Below, in pieces: positions 1-8,565 of a DNA stretch of 64,000 bases. The DNA is taken from assembly GCF_003967015.1 (NCBI RefSeq), contig NZ_AP017560.1, forward strand, positions 2,666,001-2,730,000. The letters run 5' to 3'. The notes below the pieces were generated by a model. That model had not been told where the DNA came from and made no database searches. It saw nothing but the letters and a program-made list of their open reading frames with translations. A program made the position numbers and the translations under genes. The DNA comes from Pseudanabaena sp. ABRG5-3 (lineage in GTDB: Bacteria > Cyanobacteriota > Cyanobacteriia > Pseudanabaenales > Pseudanabaenaceae). The stretch's first letter is position 1, and each line of letters opens with the position of its first letter.

Positions 1-249
1 ATTAAGCTGGTTGATTAATTGAGGAGTTTTTAGATAATTGTTGAGATATAGGTCAACATGATCTGCTACTTTTTGGGTCAACTGATTTGCCAGTTTATCG
101 ATCGCAATATCGCCACTTCGATAGGATAGATAGCCTACCAATCCAACCGCACCAACGATTTGCATTACAAATGGAACAATAAGTACGAATCTAAGTGGGA
201 TATTGGGGCATAACCTAAAAAATAGCGATCGCTGGCGAGAAATATTCAT
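1..249 (-). CDS. N-terminal fragment of a membrane sensor protein (partial)
   Basis: An open frame of 83 codons runs from an ATG at 249 to the left edge without a stop. The translation begins MNISRQRSLFFRLCP, has one hydrophobic segment at about residues 19-43, then an amphipathic stretch with LANQLTQKVADHVDLYLN and ends at TPQLINQLN. This layout matches the start of cyanobacterial multi-domain sensor proteins, in which a membrane helix precedes a periplasmic Cache-type domain and then HAMP, PAS or kinase modules. The output domain is outside the window, so histidine kinase, cyclase and diguanylate cyclase all remain possible. It diverges from nothing on its 5' side; dnaX lies behind it on the same strand. 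Confidence 0.6.
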   Translation of the reverse strand, partial: MNISRQRSLFFRLCPNIPLRFVLIVPFVMQIVGAVGLVGYLSYRSGDIAIDKLANQLTQKVADHVDLYLNNYLKTPQLINQLN

Positions 250-326
250 TAAGCTGAAGTTAAAATCTTAATCATATTTAAATACATAGTATTCATTTAG
301 CTTATAACACTGAGGAAGTTTGTACC

Positions 327-2330
327 TTAATTAACTTGATGGCTTGCATTAGCTTGATCGGCTGGTTCTTCATCAAGATCGATAATTTGCCCATTAAAGA
401 AGTCTGCCATATTTCTCACGATTCTCTCTTCTTCCGATAAACCAACATATCCTTTAGGCTGTGTAGGAATTGCTGGTTGATTTACAGGTGCATTTACAGA
501 TGTATTGACAGATGGAACTGGTGGTGTATTTACAGATGGAACTGTGATCGGTGGAGAAGTTGGAATGACTGGACTGGGTGCTGGTGTAGTTGGTGGTGAA
601 TTTTGGATAGGAGGTGTGGCGATCGCTGGCGAATGGGGTAAAGGAGCATGAATCTGTACCTGTGTTTGCTCTGGTTGAGAAGAAGGTGCAATAAACTTAA
701 ACATTACCTTAATCGGACGTTGCAGCAACTTAGAACAGGCACTTTCTAGTTCAGGACGCTTTTGAACAGCAATATTTTTAGTGGTTTCATCCCGCTTGCC
801 ACCTAAGCCGATTTTGACACTATTAGTATCAATTTCTAAAAAACGAGCTTCCATCTGGACAAAAATTGCTCTAGTTGGTGATGGCAACATTGGTAAAATA
901 CCTTGCCATAGCTGATCGAGGTCATATCCCACCGAGGCAAAACTCTCAAAATCATCATCATGCCCAGAAGCAATAGGAGTTTCAACTATTGGTGTAGAGA
1001 CAGAGTTAGTTAATACTTTAGGGGTAGGTTCGGCAATTGGTTGAGAAATAGGTTGATGGGAAATCTGCTCTTGGACAATCGGTAAATCTTGTTTGGGAGG
1101 TGCTGATACCTGTGGAATAGGATTATGTTTCGGAGGTTGAGTATTCGGTTGAGGTGTTGCAGGAATATTCCGCGATGGGGTAAATGCTTGAGGTTGCGAT
1201 TGGGCGATCGCTCCTTGGGCAGAAGGCAGCAAACCCATCAGGGTAACTTCCAACCACAGACGCGGCTGGGTGGAATTACGAATTTGGAGTTCAGCCGATC
1301 GCAAATGTTGTTGCCCAAGCAAAATATTGGGAACTGGCAAAGTTTGAGCTAGCTGCACTAGTCTTTGCCAACCTGAGCTAGTCATGGCAACTAAATCACT
1401 GCGATCGCTTGCTGTTTTCGCGATCAACAAATCCCGATATACATTTGCCAAATTCTGTAACACAATCAATGGTTCGCGACCTCGATCCATAATCCGCCGC
1501 ACATAGTCAATTAATTGTGTGGAATGATCCGTAGCGATCGCTTCAATTAATGACAGCAAATCCTGTTCTGGAACCGACCCCACTAAATCCCAAACTGCCT
1601 CAACCGTAATCTCTCCATCTAATAAACTCAACTGGTCAAGTAGAGATTCGGCATCCCGTAGTCCTCCCTGTGCAATTTGGGCAACGAGCGTGAGGGCTTC
1701 AATATGAATATTAATATTCTCATTGGCGGCGATCTTCCCTAAATGCTTGACCATCGAATCAAGAGGAATCCGCCGAAAGTCAAAGCGCTGACAACGCGAA
1801 ATAATTGTTGGTAATACGCGCTGTGGGTCAGTTGTAGCAAGTATAAATGTAACGCGATCGGGCGGTTCTTCTAGGGTTTTGAGCAGTGCGTTAAACGCTG
1901 CGGTGCTTAACATATGACATTCGTCAATGATATAAACCTTAAACCGAGCCTTAACTGGCGCAAACTGGGCACGTTCGATTAATTCGCGAATATTATCGAC
2001 ACCTGTATTACTTGCTGCATCAATTTCGGTAATATCTAAGGCATTTCCATTGGCGATGCTATGGCATAGCTCACACTTGCCGCAGGGATGAGGGGTAGGA
2101 CTGTCAGAGCTTAGGCAATTGAGCGACTTTGCCATGATCCGCGCACTCGATGTTTTGCCTGTACCCCTTGCGCCTGTAAATAGGTATGCGGGTGCGATGC
2201 GCTTAGTGTTTAAGGCATTGGTAAGGGTATGCGCGATCGCTTCTTGACCAACAAGGTCAGCGAAAATCTGCGGTCGATATTTGTGATGTAGAGGCTCATA
2301 GCCCATAGGAACACGATGATGCTCAGGCAC
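327..2330 (-). CDS. dnaX: DNA polymerase III subunit gamma/tau
   Basis: Clamp-loader ATPase subunit that loads the beta sliding clamp during chromosome replication. Of 667 residues, 1-370 form the AAA+ part: a Walker A motif GARGTGKT at 53-60, a zinc module with C72, C83, C86 and C89, and a Walker B/DECH motif IIDECH at 134-139. After about residue 375 a proline- and glutamine-rich linker leads to a tau-like C-terminal part (about 470-560) and a second proline-rich stretch. Some cyanobacterial dnaX genes carry an intein; the ATPase domain here is continuous, so none is present. A second ATG at codon 9 (2306) could be the true start, because no clear ribosome-binding site precedes either. Confidence 0.95.
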   Translation of the reverse strand: MPEHHRVPMGYEPLHHKYRPQIFADLVGQEAIAHTLTNALNTKRIAPAYLFTGARGTGKTSSARIMAKSLNCLSSDSPTPHPCGKCELCHSIANGNALDITEIDAASNTGVDNIRELIERAQFAPVKARFKVYIIDECHMLSTAAFNALLKTLEEPPDRVTFILATTDPQRVLPTIISRCQRFDFRRIPLDSMVKHLGKIAANENINIHIEALTLVAQIAQGGLRDAESLLDQLSLLDGEITVEAVWDLVGSVPEQDLLSLIEAIATDHSTQLIDYVRRIMDRGREPLIVLQNLANVYRDLLIAKTASDRSDLVAMTSSGWQRLVQLAQTLPVPNILLGQQHLRSAELQIRNSTQPRLWLEVTLMGLLPSAQGAIAQSQPQAFTPSRNIPATPQPNTQPPKHNPIPQVSAPPKQDLPIVQEQISHQPISQPIAEPTPKVLTNSVSTPIVETPIASGHDDDFESFASVGYDLDQLWQGILPMLPSPTRAIFVQMEARFLEIDTNSVKIGLGGKRDETTKNIAVQKRPELESACSKLLQRPIKVMFKFIAPSSQPEQTQVQIHAPLPHSPAIATPPIQNSPPTTPAPSPVIPTSPPITVPSVNTPPVPSVNTSVNAPVNQPAIPTQPKGYVGLSEEERIVRNMADFFNGQIIDLDEEPADQANASHQVN

Positions 2331-2782
2331 TGCTGGTCAAATATATCATTCACCAGTATAGCGATTACCCCAAATCTCGAATGATCTGTCGCTAATTTTT
2401 GGGGTGAGATTGAGGAAGCATGGCATGAACAGCTTTCTAGCAGCTTCTAGCTGTAGAGCTTTCTGTTGTCGCTAATTTTTGGGGTGAGATTGAGGAAGCA
2501 TGGCATGGTATGACGATGGTTGATGGTGTGCGCGAGTGATTGGGTGTTTTTGGAAATAGGATGTGGTTAGGGGCTTTGTAGGTGTTGGCTAATATAACTT
2601 TAGGTGCGATCGCGTTTTCTTCTCGGTTCGCGCAGGTCTGGCAATGGGTTGATAAATATGAGTTTGTTCTGCTGCTTTAGGGAAATATATCTGCTTTCAA
2701 ATTTGCAAATCTGCTATGATTTGTATGCTCCGCGCAAATGCACCTTGAAAACTAAATACAATCAGCCAAGTAAGTATGGGCG
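2331..2782 (+). promoter_or_regulatory. CRISPR leader region with a 41-bp direct duplication
   Basis: This 452-bp gap between dnaX and the first CRISPR repeat has no convincing gene. The repeats end in GATTGAAAC on the plus strand, the usual crRNA 5'-tag end, so the array should be read left to right and its leader and promoter should lie here. The gap holds two exact copies of a 41-bp sequence (2387-2427 and 2467-2507) starting TGTCGCTAATTTTTGGGG, spaced 80 bp apart. I cannot place the promoter with confidence. Confidence 0.55.
2387..2507. repeat. Two exact 41-bp direct repeats 39 bp apart
   Basis: 2387-2427 and 2467-2507 are identical over 41 bp and differ immediately outside on both sides. 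The 39-bp gap (2428-2466) contains CTTTCTAG, CTTCTAG and CTTTCTG motifs. The geometry resembles a two-repeat CRISPR unit, but the sequence is unrelated to the neighbouring CRISPR repeat, so a leader duplication or remnant insertion is as likely. Confidence 0.8.
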
Positions 2783-4061
2783 ACTTCAAAACCTCCAAAC
2801 CCCTTTTAGGGATTGAAACGTGCTAACTCAATCACCAGAGGTTAAGGCTATTGGACTTCAAAACCTCCAAACCCCTTTTAGGGATTGAAACGCGCAAAAT
2901 TGAACCCTAAGATAAATATTGATTCTTTACTTCAAAACCTCCAAACCCCTTTTAGGGATTGAAACCTTTCCGAACCACTTAGAGAGATAGACTGGCTTCA
3001 CTTCAAAACCTCCAAACCCCTTTTAGGGATTGAAACTTTGCACTCGACCTAACGCCCAAAGCGTTGCTACTCAACGAACTTCAAAACCTCCAAACCCCTT
3101 TTAGGGATTGAAACTTGGACAAAGTTCCTGCGGGAGAAAGACTATGCAATCGAGACTTCAAAACCTCCAAACCCCTTTTAGGGATTGAAACCCGATAAAT
3201 GCAGGATTTGCTTGTGATTCCCCCGACTTCAAAACCTCCAAACCCCTTTTAGGGATTGAAACTAGGCTTGATAATGCGGTCGTAGGCAAGCCATGCACTT
3301 CAAAACCTCCAAACCCATTTTAGGGATTGAAACGTAACTGCGGTAGTAATAAGCCTCAAATTCAATCGTAACTTCAAAACCTCCAAACCCCTTTTAGGGA
3401 TTGAAACATAGATTATGAGCAACTACAACGTTACAGCAAAATACTTCAAAACCTCCAAACCCCTTTTAGGGATTGAAACACTTTTATCGATGCGAACTAA
3501 CCAAGGTCTACCAGACTTCAAAACCTTCAAACCCCTTTTAGGGATTGAAACAACTCCATCCAATCCAAAGTTATAGAAAAATCCAACTTCAAAACCTTCA
3601 AACCCCTTTTAGGGATTGAAACAACGTAGAACCTTTCGCAATGAAAATGGCTGACTTTAAGACTTCAAAACCTCCAAACCCCTTTTAGGGATTGAAACTT
3701 TCTTCGGGGACTTTTGATTCCCCCCTAATAGGAACTTCAAAACCTCCAAACCCCTTTTAGGGATTGAAACCTGAAGGAGCGCAAAGGATTAGTAACTCTC
3801 AAAGATACTTCAAAACCTCCAAACCCCTTTTAGGGATTGAAACCCAAAGAGCAGTTCTCCAGCCCCTTAAGCTCCAAACTTCAAAACCTCCAAACCCCTT
3901 TTAGGGATTGAAACTTGCACTATCAAGCCATCAAAGACCTTGCAACACTTCAACTTCAAAACCTCCAAACCCCTTTTAGGGATTGAAACTAAGCTTCGCG
4001 ATCGCGAAATTGAGTTATGGAATGACTTCAAAACCTCCAAACCCCTTTTAGGGATTGAAAC
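2783..4061 (+). CRISPR. CRISPR array, 18 repeats and 17 spacers, no cas genes in window
   Basis: Eighteen 37-nt repeats beginning ACTTCAAAACCTCC and ending TTTTAGGGATTGAAAC start at 2783, 2855, 2929, 3000, 3078, 3155, 3226, 3297, 3371, 3443, 3515, 3586, 3662, 3734, 3807, 3878, 3953 and 4025. Spacers are about 34-41 nt and all differ by eye. Repeat 8 (3297) has CCCATTTT instead of CCCCTTTT, and repeats 11 and 12 (3515, 3586) share CCTTCAAA instead of CCTCCAAA; all others are identical, including the last one. The GAAAC 3' end is typical of repeats processed by Cas6 in cyanobacterial type I-D and type III systems; the subtype is an inference, as no cas gene lies within the 64 kb. Confidence 0.98.
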
Positions 4062-4103
4062 GATTGTGGAAGTATATCCTAAAGGGGAAATTCTTCCACA
4101 ATC
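4062..4103 (+). terminator. Stem-loop directly after the last CRISPR repeat
   Basis: GATTGTGGAAG (4062-4072) and CTTCCACAATC (4093-4103) are a perfect 11-bp inverted repeat with a 20-nt loop. It begins on the very base after repeat 18, where an eighteenth spacer would start. No U-tract follows, so it may be a 3'-end or processing structure of the pre-crRNA rather than a classic terminator. Confidence 0.55.
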
Positions 4104-4204
4104 TATCCTATATTTGCTATCCACAATAGACATAAACACCCAAGCAAATGCTATTGCTAAAAGGCGAATCTGTAGATTACGTTGAGAGAGATAAAAGTCT
4201 TAGA

Positions 4205-5254
4205 CTATACATTTAGGAAACGGACTAACGCTTCAGCCTTATCCCATGCCGCACCACTTTGGAGGATTTGTGAAGCGAGTTGGACACCTTCTGCCCAAGT
4301 ATTAGCCGCACCACCAATGCGGAGAGCTAAACCACTATTGAGAGCCACACAATCCGCTTGAGCGCGATCGCCTTTTCCTTGCAACACTAAACGTAAAATA
4401 TCCGCATTCTCTTGGATATTACCACCCTTGAGACTAGCTAATGGCGCAGGAGTCAATCCTAATTCTTGAGGGTTAATCGCCTCCTCCGTCACCTGACCAT
4501 TACTCAAAAACGAAATATCCGTAAGATCGCCTAACCCTGCTTCATCCAGACCTTCACGACTATGTAAAACCACAGCCTGTTGGCGATCGAGTAATCGCAA
4601 AGCTTCAGCTACAGTATGCGTTAAGTTCTTATTGTAAACCCCCAAAACTTGAGCAGTGGGATGCAGTGGATTCACTAAAGGTCCAATCAAATTGAAAACA
4701 GTACGTACTCCCAAACTCCTCCGAATTGCACCCACAGACTTCATCGCTGGATGCCAATTTGGAGCAAATAGAAATGTAATCCCTACTGCCGAGAGAGCTT
4801 CATAGATTTTTTCGATCGGTGAGGCAAGATGAACCCCAATAGCTTCTAAAACATCTGCGGAACCCGAACGGCTAGAAACAGCACGATTACCATGCTTTGC
4901 CACAGGTATACCTGCCGCTGCTACCACAAAAGCAACCGACGTAGAAATATTAAAAGTAGAAGCCCCATCACCACCAGTACCACAGGTATCGATCAAAGGC
5001 TTTGAGCGATCGACAATATGACCAAACTGATCATGGGATTTTTTTCCTTCACTTTGAGATTGCAGCACATTCGCCATCGCCGCCAATTCGGAAGCATCCA
5101 CTCCTTTTAGTTGCAAAGCTATCAAAATTGCTCCCGATAGCTCTGGGGCGATCGCTCCTTCTAGCCAACCCTCCATTAGATATGTGGCTTGTTCACTAGA
5201 TAGGGATTGTCTATCAATAAGTTGCTTGAGCAGTTGAGACCAATTCTGTTCCAT
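4205..5254 (-). CDS. trpD: Anthranilate phosphoribosyltransferase
   Basis: Second step of tryptophan synthesis: transfers phosphoribose from PRPP to anthranilate. The 349-residue length is typical. The N-terminal helical domain (about 1-75) precedes the PRPP-binding glycine loop DTCGTGGDG at 89-97; the [18 protein letters not shown] segment that follows carries the anthranilate and PRPP contacts, and the C-terminal half keeps the family's GPLVNP motif. It stands alone: no other trp gene is near, which is usual for cyanobacteria, whose trp genes are scattered. It converges on the CRISPR array with about 140 bp between. Start chosen at the first ATG, giving the N-terminus [12 protein letters not shown]. 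Confidence 0.96.
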   Translation of the reverse strand: MEQNWSQLLKQLIDRQSLSSEQATYLMEGWLEGAIAPELSGAILIALQLKGVDASELAAMANVLQSQSEGKKSHDQFGHIVDRSKPLIDTCGTGGDGASTFNISTSVAFVVAAAGIPVAKHGNRAVSSRSGSADVLEAIGVHLASPIEKIYEALSAVGITFLFAPNWHPAMKSVGAIRRSLGVRTVFNLIGPLVNPLHPTAQVLGVYNKNLTHTVAEALRLLDRQQAVVLHSREGLDEAGLGDLTDISFLSNGQVTEEAINPQELGLTPAPLASLKGGNIQENADILRLVLQGKGDRAQADCVALNSGLALRIGGAANTWAEGVQLASQILQSGAAWDKAEALVRFLNV

Positions 5255-5371
5255 AATACTTAATTTATACGGTTATGACCTAGTTAAGGATAAGAATACA
5301 CTGATTTGTGATGTAAGTAGCTCCAGATTATTGTGCTGTCCTCGTGGCGGATGGTACAACAAGTTTGTTAG

Positions 5372-7519
5372 CTATACCGCTTTATTGTTTTTGTCAAATA
5401 GAACCAAAACAGTTTTCACAATTAGCTTGAGGTCATACCAAATACTCCAATTTTTACGATATTCAATATCATAATTAACTACTTCAGCAAAGCTTCTGAC
5501 ACTAGAGCGTCCATTAACTTGCCATACACCCGTAATCCCTGGTCTAACATCTAAGCGATTCCATTCCGTATAGCGCTCATCCTGATATTCCACTTCTAAT
5601 TCATAGGAGTTAATCTCATTAAAAGTAGGTGGACGTGTACCAACTAAGCTCATATCACCAACCAAAACATTCCAAAATTGAGGAAATTCATCTAGACTCG
5701 TTCTTCGCAAAAACTTGCCAATTCTTGTTACACGTGGATCGTCGGCATTTTTAAAGAACTTATCATTCGCACTGTTGCTAACCTGTTCATTACCCGAAGA
5801 ATTAGCTGACTGAGTACTAGCACTAACTTGATTAGTAACTTTCATCTTTAATTGTTCAGCATTTTGCACCATCGAACGGAATTTCCAAATCTTAAAAGGT
5901 TTACTCAGTAATCCACAACGAACTTGGGCAAACAAAACATTGCCTTTGCTTTCTAGGATGATCGCGATCGCGATCGGGATAAATAAAATAGCAGTAAACC
6001 CAAGTCCAATTAGCGCTCCAATGATATCAATCAGCCTTTTTAAGGGATCTCGTACCGAAGGATGTACAGGGACACCAGGATCGATATCAATGGATGGGAA
6101 GCAAAATTTTAAGATTGGATAGAAAATTCTGAGGACAGGTATTTTTTTGAGCAAAGTCTGTAGGCGAAATAATAACAAACTAAACGGAGTAATATTATTA
6201 ACTCGATTTCTCTGGATTGAATGGGAAAAACGAAAAGTATTTGTATATGGCTCAATTACAAACAAATTGCTAAGAGAAGAGAGAGAGATTAAAGAACTCA
6301 CAGCTTCACTAACGCTCCAAAGTACTAATTCTGTTTTATTAGCTTTCGCAATCCTTAGACAGTTAGTTAATGCTCCTAAGCCAGCACCATCCATAAAAGT
6401 GGTATGGCTCATATCAATAACAATCTTTGTATAAAACTCATCAGGATTACAAATGGTTTGAAAGTCACTTAAGAATTCTCTAGCAGTAGAAAACTCCAAT
6501 CTTTCGGGGCTGTATATAAATGCAACTTCATCAAAAGTAACAATAGATGCTTGTTTGTAATCCCTATGAACATAGGATCTACTTTCGCTATCACCACTAA
6601 CAGGTATATAAACTGATTGAGGGTGACGGTCTGAGATCGCTTTACTTCTGACTAAAAGTAGATCAAGCACTCGGAGCTTCATGAGTAGCCATGCAGGCAA
6701 ACTCAGTCTTTGCAAACGAGTTTTAGATTCGATATACGCTAGCTTACTGTGACAGATCCACTTAGCCAGTAATAGATAAGGAAGTGCGAAACCTGAACCC
6801 GTGGAAATTACTAGCTCTGGCTTCTCTCTGGGAATCACTTTAAACGCTAGTACTAAGTTGCGAATCATATTTGGAAGATTATCTTTAACAGGAATGTGTC
6901 CCCAATATCGATGACTATCTTCTATTTGCTTCTCCGTAGTGACACTACGGATAGAGACCCAAGCGCGGTCATGAAAATTCTCCCAAAATGATTTCATGCT
7001 ATACATATAGCGAAAATAACCACCTAATGAGGTGATGAGCATTAATTTTTGGGATGGATATCTATCTTTTAGATATTCACATACCTGAGTTTCATCGATT
7101 TTAGGAATAACCTCTGAAGTTTGCTGTAACTTAATAAATTTAACTAAGTCGCCTGGAGATCGGGCGATCGCAACTCCACGACGTTCAAAGTCTTCAGCAA
7201 CTTCCATCTGATGGTTATCGACATTTTCGCGAAATCGCTGTAAACGTGGTACTAGAACATATGGTGTATCTTGATCTTCTAGCAATTCGGCAATACTTTC
7301 ATCACAATGACTAATGATTAAACTAGCCTTGTCAATCAAATTTGAAAAATCTTGATCGGATATCCATCGATAAGCTTTTGCCCCATCGGGCAAATAAGTA
7401 GAAGAACCATATTGAACTAATACTTCTTCATTAATTAGTTGGTACTTTATCAGTATTTCTATCCATTGCATTAAAGCATTAAACTGATATTGTTCTGTGC
7501 CAACTGTGATTAAAAGCAT
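5372..7519 (-). CDS. Alg13-like/Alg14-like/STAS/sugar-phosphate transferase fusion protein
   Basis: A single 715-residue frame joins four domains. Residues 1-135 (MLLITVGTEQYQFNAL start) look like PssE/Alg13, and 158-300 (LITSLGGYF; LVISTGSG) like PssD/Alg14; together these normally form one two-subunit glycosyltransferase. Residues 323-425 look like a STAS domain. From 488 the protein is a WcaJ/ExoY-type polyprenyl-phosphate sugar transferase with a membrane helix (about 497-522), KFRSM at 546-550, DMSLVGTRP at 622-630 and RPGITGVWQVNGR at 659-671. Known for the families: the last domain puts the first sugar-phosphate on undecaprenyl phosphate and the Alg13/14-like pair adds a second sugar. 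The STAS loop reads FMDGAGLGAL, so the serine usually phosphorylated in anti-sigma antagonists is absent. The linker 560-590 is rich in Ser, Asn and Gln. It lies 15 kb from the main glycan locus. Confidence 0.85.
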   Translation of the reverse strand: MLLITVGTEQYQFNALMQWIEILIKYQLINEEVLVQYGSSTYLPDGAKAYRWISDQDFSNLIDKASLIISHCDESIAELLEDQDTPYVLVPRLQRFRENVDNHQMEVAEDFERRGVAIARSPGDLVKFIKLQQTSEVIPKIDETQVCEYLKDRYPSQKLMLITSLGGYFRYMYSMKSFWENFHDRAWVSIRSVTTEKQIEDSHRYWGHIPVKDNLPNMIRNLVLAFKVIPREKPELVISTGSGFALPYLLLAKWICHSKLAYIESKTRLQRLSLPAWLLMKLRVLDLLLVRSKAISDRHPQSVYIPVSGDSESRSYVHRDYKQASIVTFDEVAFIYSPERLEFSTAREFLSDFQTICNPDEFYTKIVIDMSHTTFMDGAGLGALTNCLRIAKANKTELVLWSVSEAVSSLISLSSLSNLFVIEPYTNTFRFSHSIQRNRVNNITPFSLLLFRLQTLLKKIPVLRIFYPILKFCFPSIDIDPGVPVHPSVRDPLKRLIDIIGALIGLGFTAILFIPIAIAIILESKGNVLFAQVRCGLLSKPFKIWKFRSMVQNAEQLKMKVTNQVSASTQSANSSGNEQVSNSANDKFFKNADDPRVTRIGKFLRRTSLDEFPQFWNVLVGDMSLVGTRPPTFNEINSYELEVEYQDERYTEWNRLDVRPGITGVWQVNGRSSVRSFAEVVNYDIEYRKNWSIWYDLKLIVKTVLVLFDKNNKAV

Positions 7520-8140
7520 GTTTCAAACCTTATTACATCTCAAACAAGCAACTTGCAGTCTCTTTAGCTAATATTTAAGTTATTGTGTAGGCGATCGCCC
7601 AAACTTATTATTTCTAAACCAAATAGAAGATTAGTAAATCATAATATCCATCAGCTCTTCAGCTTCATAGGCGAAATTGATTTTACAAAAATCATGAGTT
7701 TATGAAAAGCTTACATTTTGATTGTAGATTTTACAACTATCTATTAACTTATCACTTATTTCTAATTACACGGAATGATTTATAAAAACTGTAATTTTAG
7801 CTATGATGCGGTAAATACTTAAATAAAAATTTGTTTTAAACTTATTCCTAACTAAGCTGCAAGCTAAATATATTGCAATTCTAAATGGTTTATGAAAATT
7901 ATCACCGAAGCCGAAGGTGTTTCTATAAGAGCGATCCTTCGGAGCGATAATTCCCTTTTTTTGTTGTTTATGGATCTTACAAATTATGTTCAATCGCTAC
8001 ATATCAATCCTAAATGTCTCATGGAAGCACACCACCTTGGGATACGATTCTATAAACCCAGAAGTCTACAAATGATTTAAGATTGCCATATATCAGCTAT
8101 TACAATAGCAAATGAAGTGATTTTTAAGATCTTAAAATAT
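7520..8140. other. 621-bp AT-rich gap with degenerate repeat elements
   Basis: No gene is supported here; short frames on both strands lack family features and fall in repeats. About 7875-7998 and 8003-8092 contain diverged copies of the same element seen intact at 54252-54336, recognisable from ends like CAATCCTAAAT and AAATGATTTAAGATTGCC and from GTTTATGAAAA or ATGGAAGCAC near the centre. The 5' flank of the fusion gene (7520-7760) is AT-rich, so its promoter is presumably here, but I cannot identify boxes. Confidence 0.5.
8003..8092. repeat. Diverged copy of MITE-like repeat family 1
   Basis: Starts ATCAATCCTAAATG and ends TACAAATGATTTAAGATTGCC, the same outer ends as the intact copy at 54252-54336 in opposite orientation. 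The central hairpin has decayed (ATGGAAGCACACCACCTTGG). A further fragment begins about 7875 with GCAATTCTAAATGGTTTATG. Confidence 0.6.
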
Positions 8141-8425
8141 ATGCCAAAAGCTATTTGGAATGGTGTTGTCCTTGCGGAGAGCGATCGCTGCGAAGTGGTG
8201 GAGGGAAATCAGTACTTTCCTGCGGATTCACTAAATATGGAATATTTTAAGCCCAGCAACACCCATACAACCTGTGGTTGGAAAGGCGTAGCGAGCTATT
8301 ACAGCATCGAAGTTAATGGTGAAACTAATAAAGATGCTGCTTGGTATTATCCTGAACCCAAGGATGCGGCTAAACAGATTAAAGGGCATATAGCCTTTTG
8401 GCGAGGTGTAAAAGTTCAAGCTTAA
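8141..8425 (+). CDS. DUF427 family protein
   Basis: A 94-residue protein starting MPKAIWNGVVLAESDRCEVV, the characteristic opening of the DUF427 family of small beta-rich proteins; the central TTCGWKGVASYYS and the AAWYYPEP motif are also family hallmarks. The open frame extends eight codons upstream to a GTG at 8117, but the ATG at 8141 matches the family start and is preferred. The biochemical role of the family is unknown. It is a single-gene unit with repeat-rich DNA upstream and a 23-bp-arm palindrome downstream. Confidence 0.85.
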   Translation: MPKAIWNGVVLAESDRCEVVEGNQYFPADSLNMEYFKPSNTHTTCGWKGVASYYSIEVNGETNKDAAWYYPEPKDAAKQIKGHIAFWRGVKVQA

Positions 8426-8511
8426 AAAGCATAAAAGCGAACCATGCTTAATACAGTTTGCTTTTATACATTAGTGGCTTTGATATAGCTGAGCTGTTCA
8501 AATCAAGACAT

Positions 8512-8560
8512 AAAACTCCAGAGAGAGATGGCGCTTCGCGCCATCTCTCTCTGGAGTTTT
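8512..8560. terminator. Perfect 23-bp-arm palindrome, tip GCGC-TTC-GCGC
   Basis: 8512-8534 pairs perfectly with 8538-8560 around loop TTC; arms begin AAAACTCCAGAGAG and end in TTTT on both strands. It lies between the convergent DUF427 gene and the PilB-like gene, so it can serve as a bidirectional terminator. Confidence 0.8.
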
Positions 8561-8565
8561 GTTAG

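Noticed and set aside
327-2330. Possible intein in dnaX
   Set aside because: Inteins occur in some cyanobacterial dnaX genes, but the ATPase domain is continuous from Walker A to the sensor region here.
2604-2816. 70-codon frame before the array
   Set aside because: It runs into the first CRISPR repeat and has no family likeness; leader DNA.
3867-4185. Two open frames (90 and 81 codons) on opposite strands inside the CRISPR array
   Set aside because: Their translations are the repeat unit read three times (FKTSKPLLGIET and its reverse VSIPKRGLEVLK); they are products of the repeat structure.
7766-8080. Short frames of 75 and 62 codons on opposite strands
   Set aside because: They lie in decayed repeat elements and show no conserved pattern.
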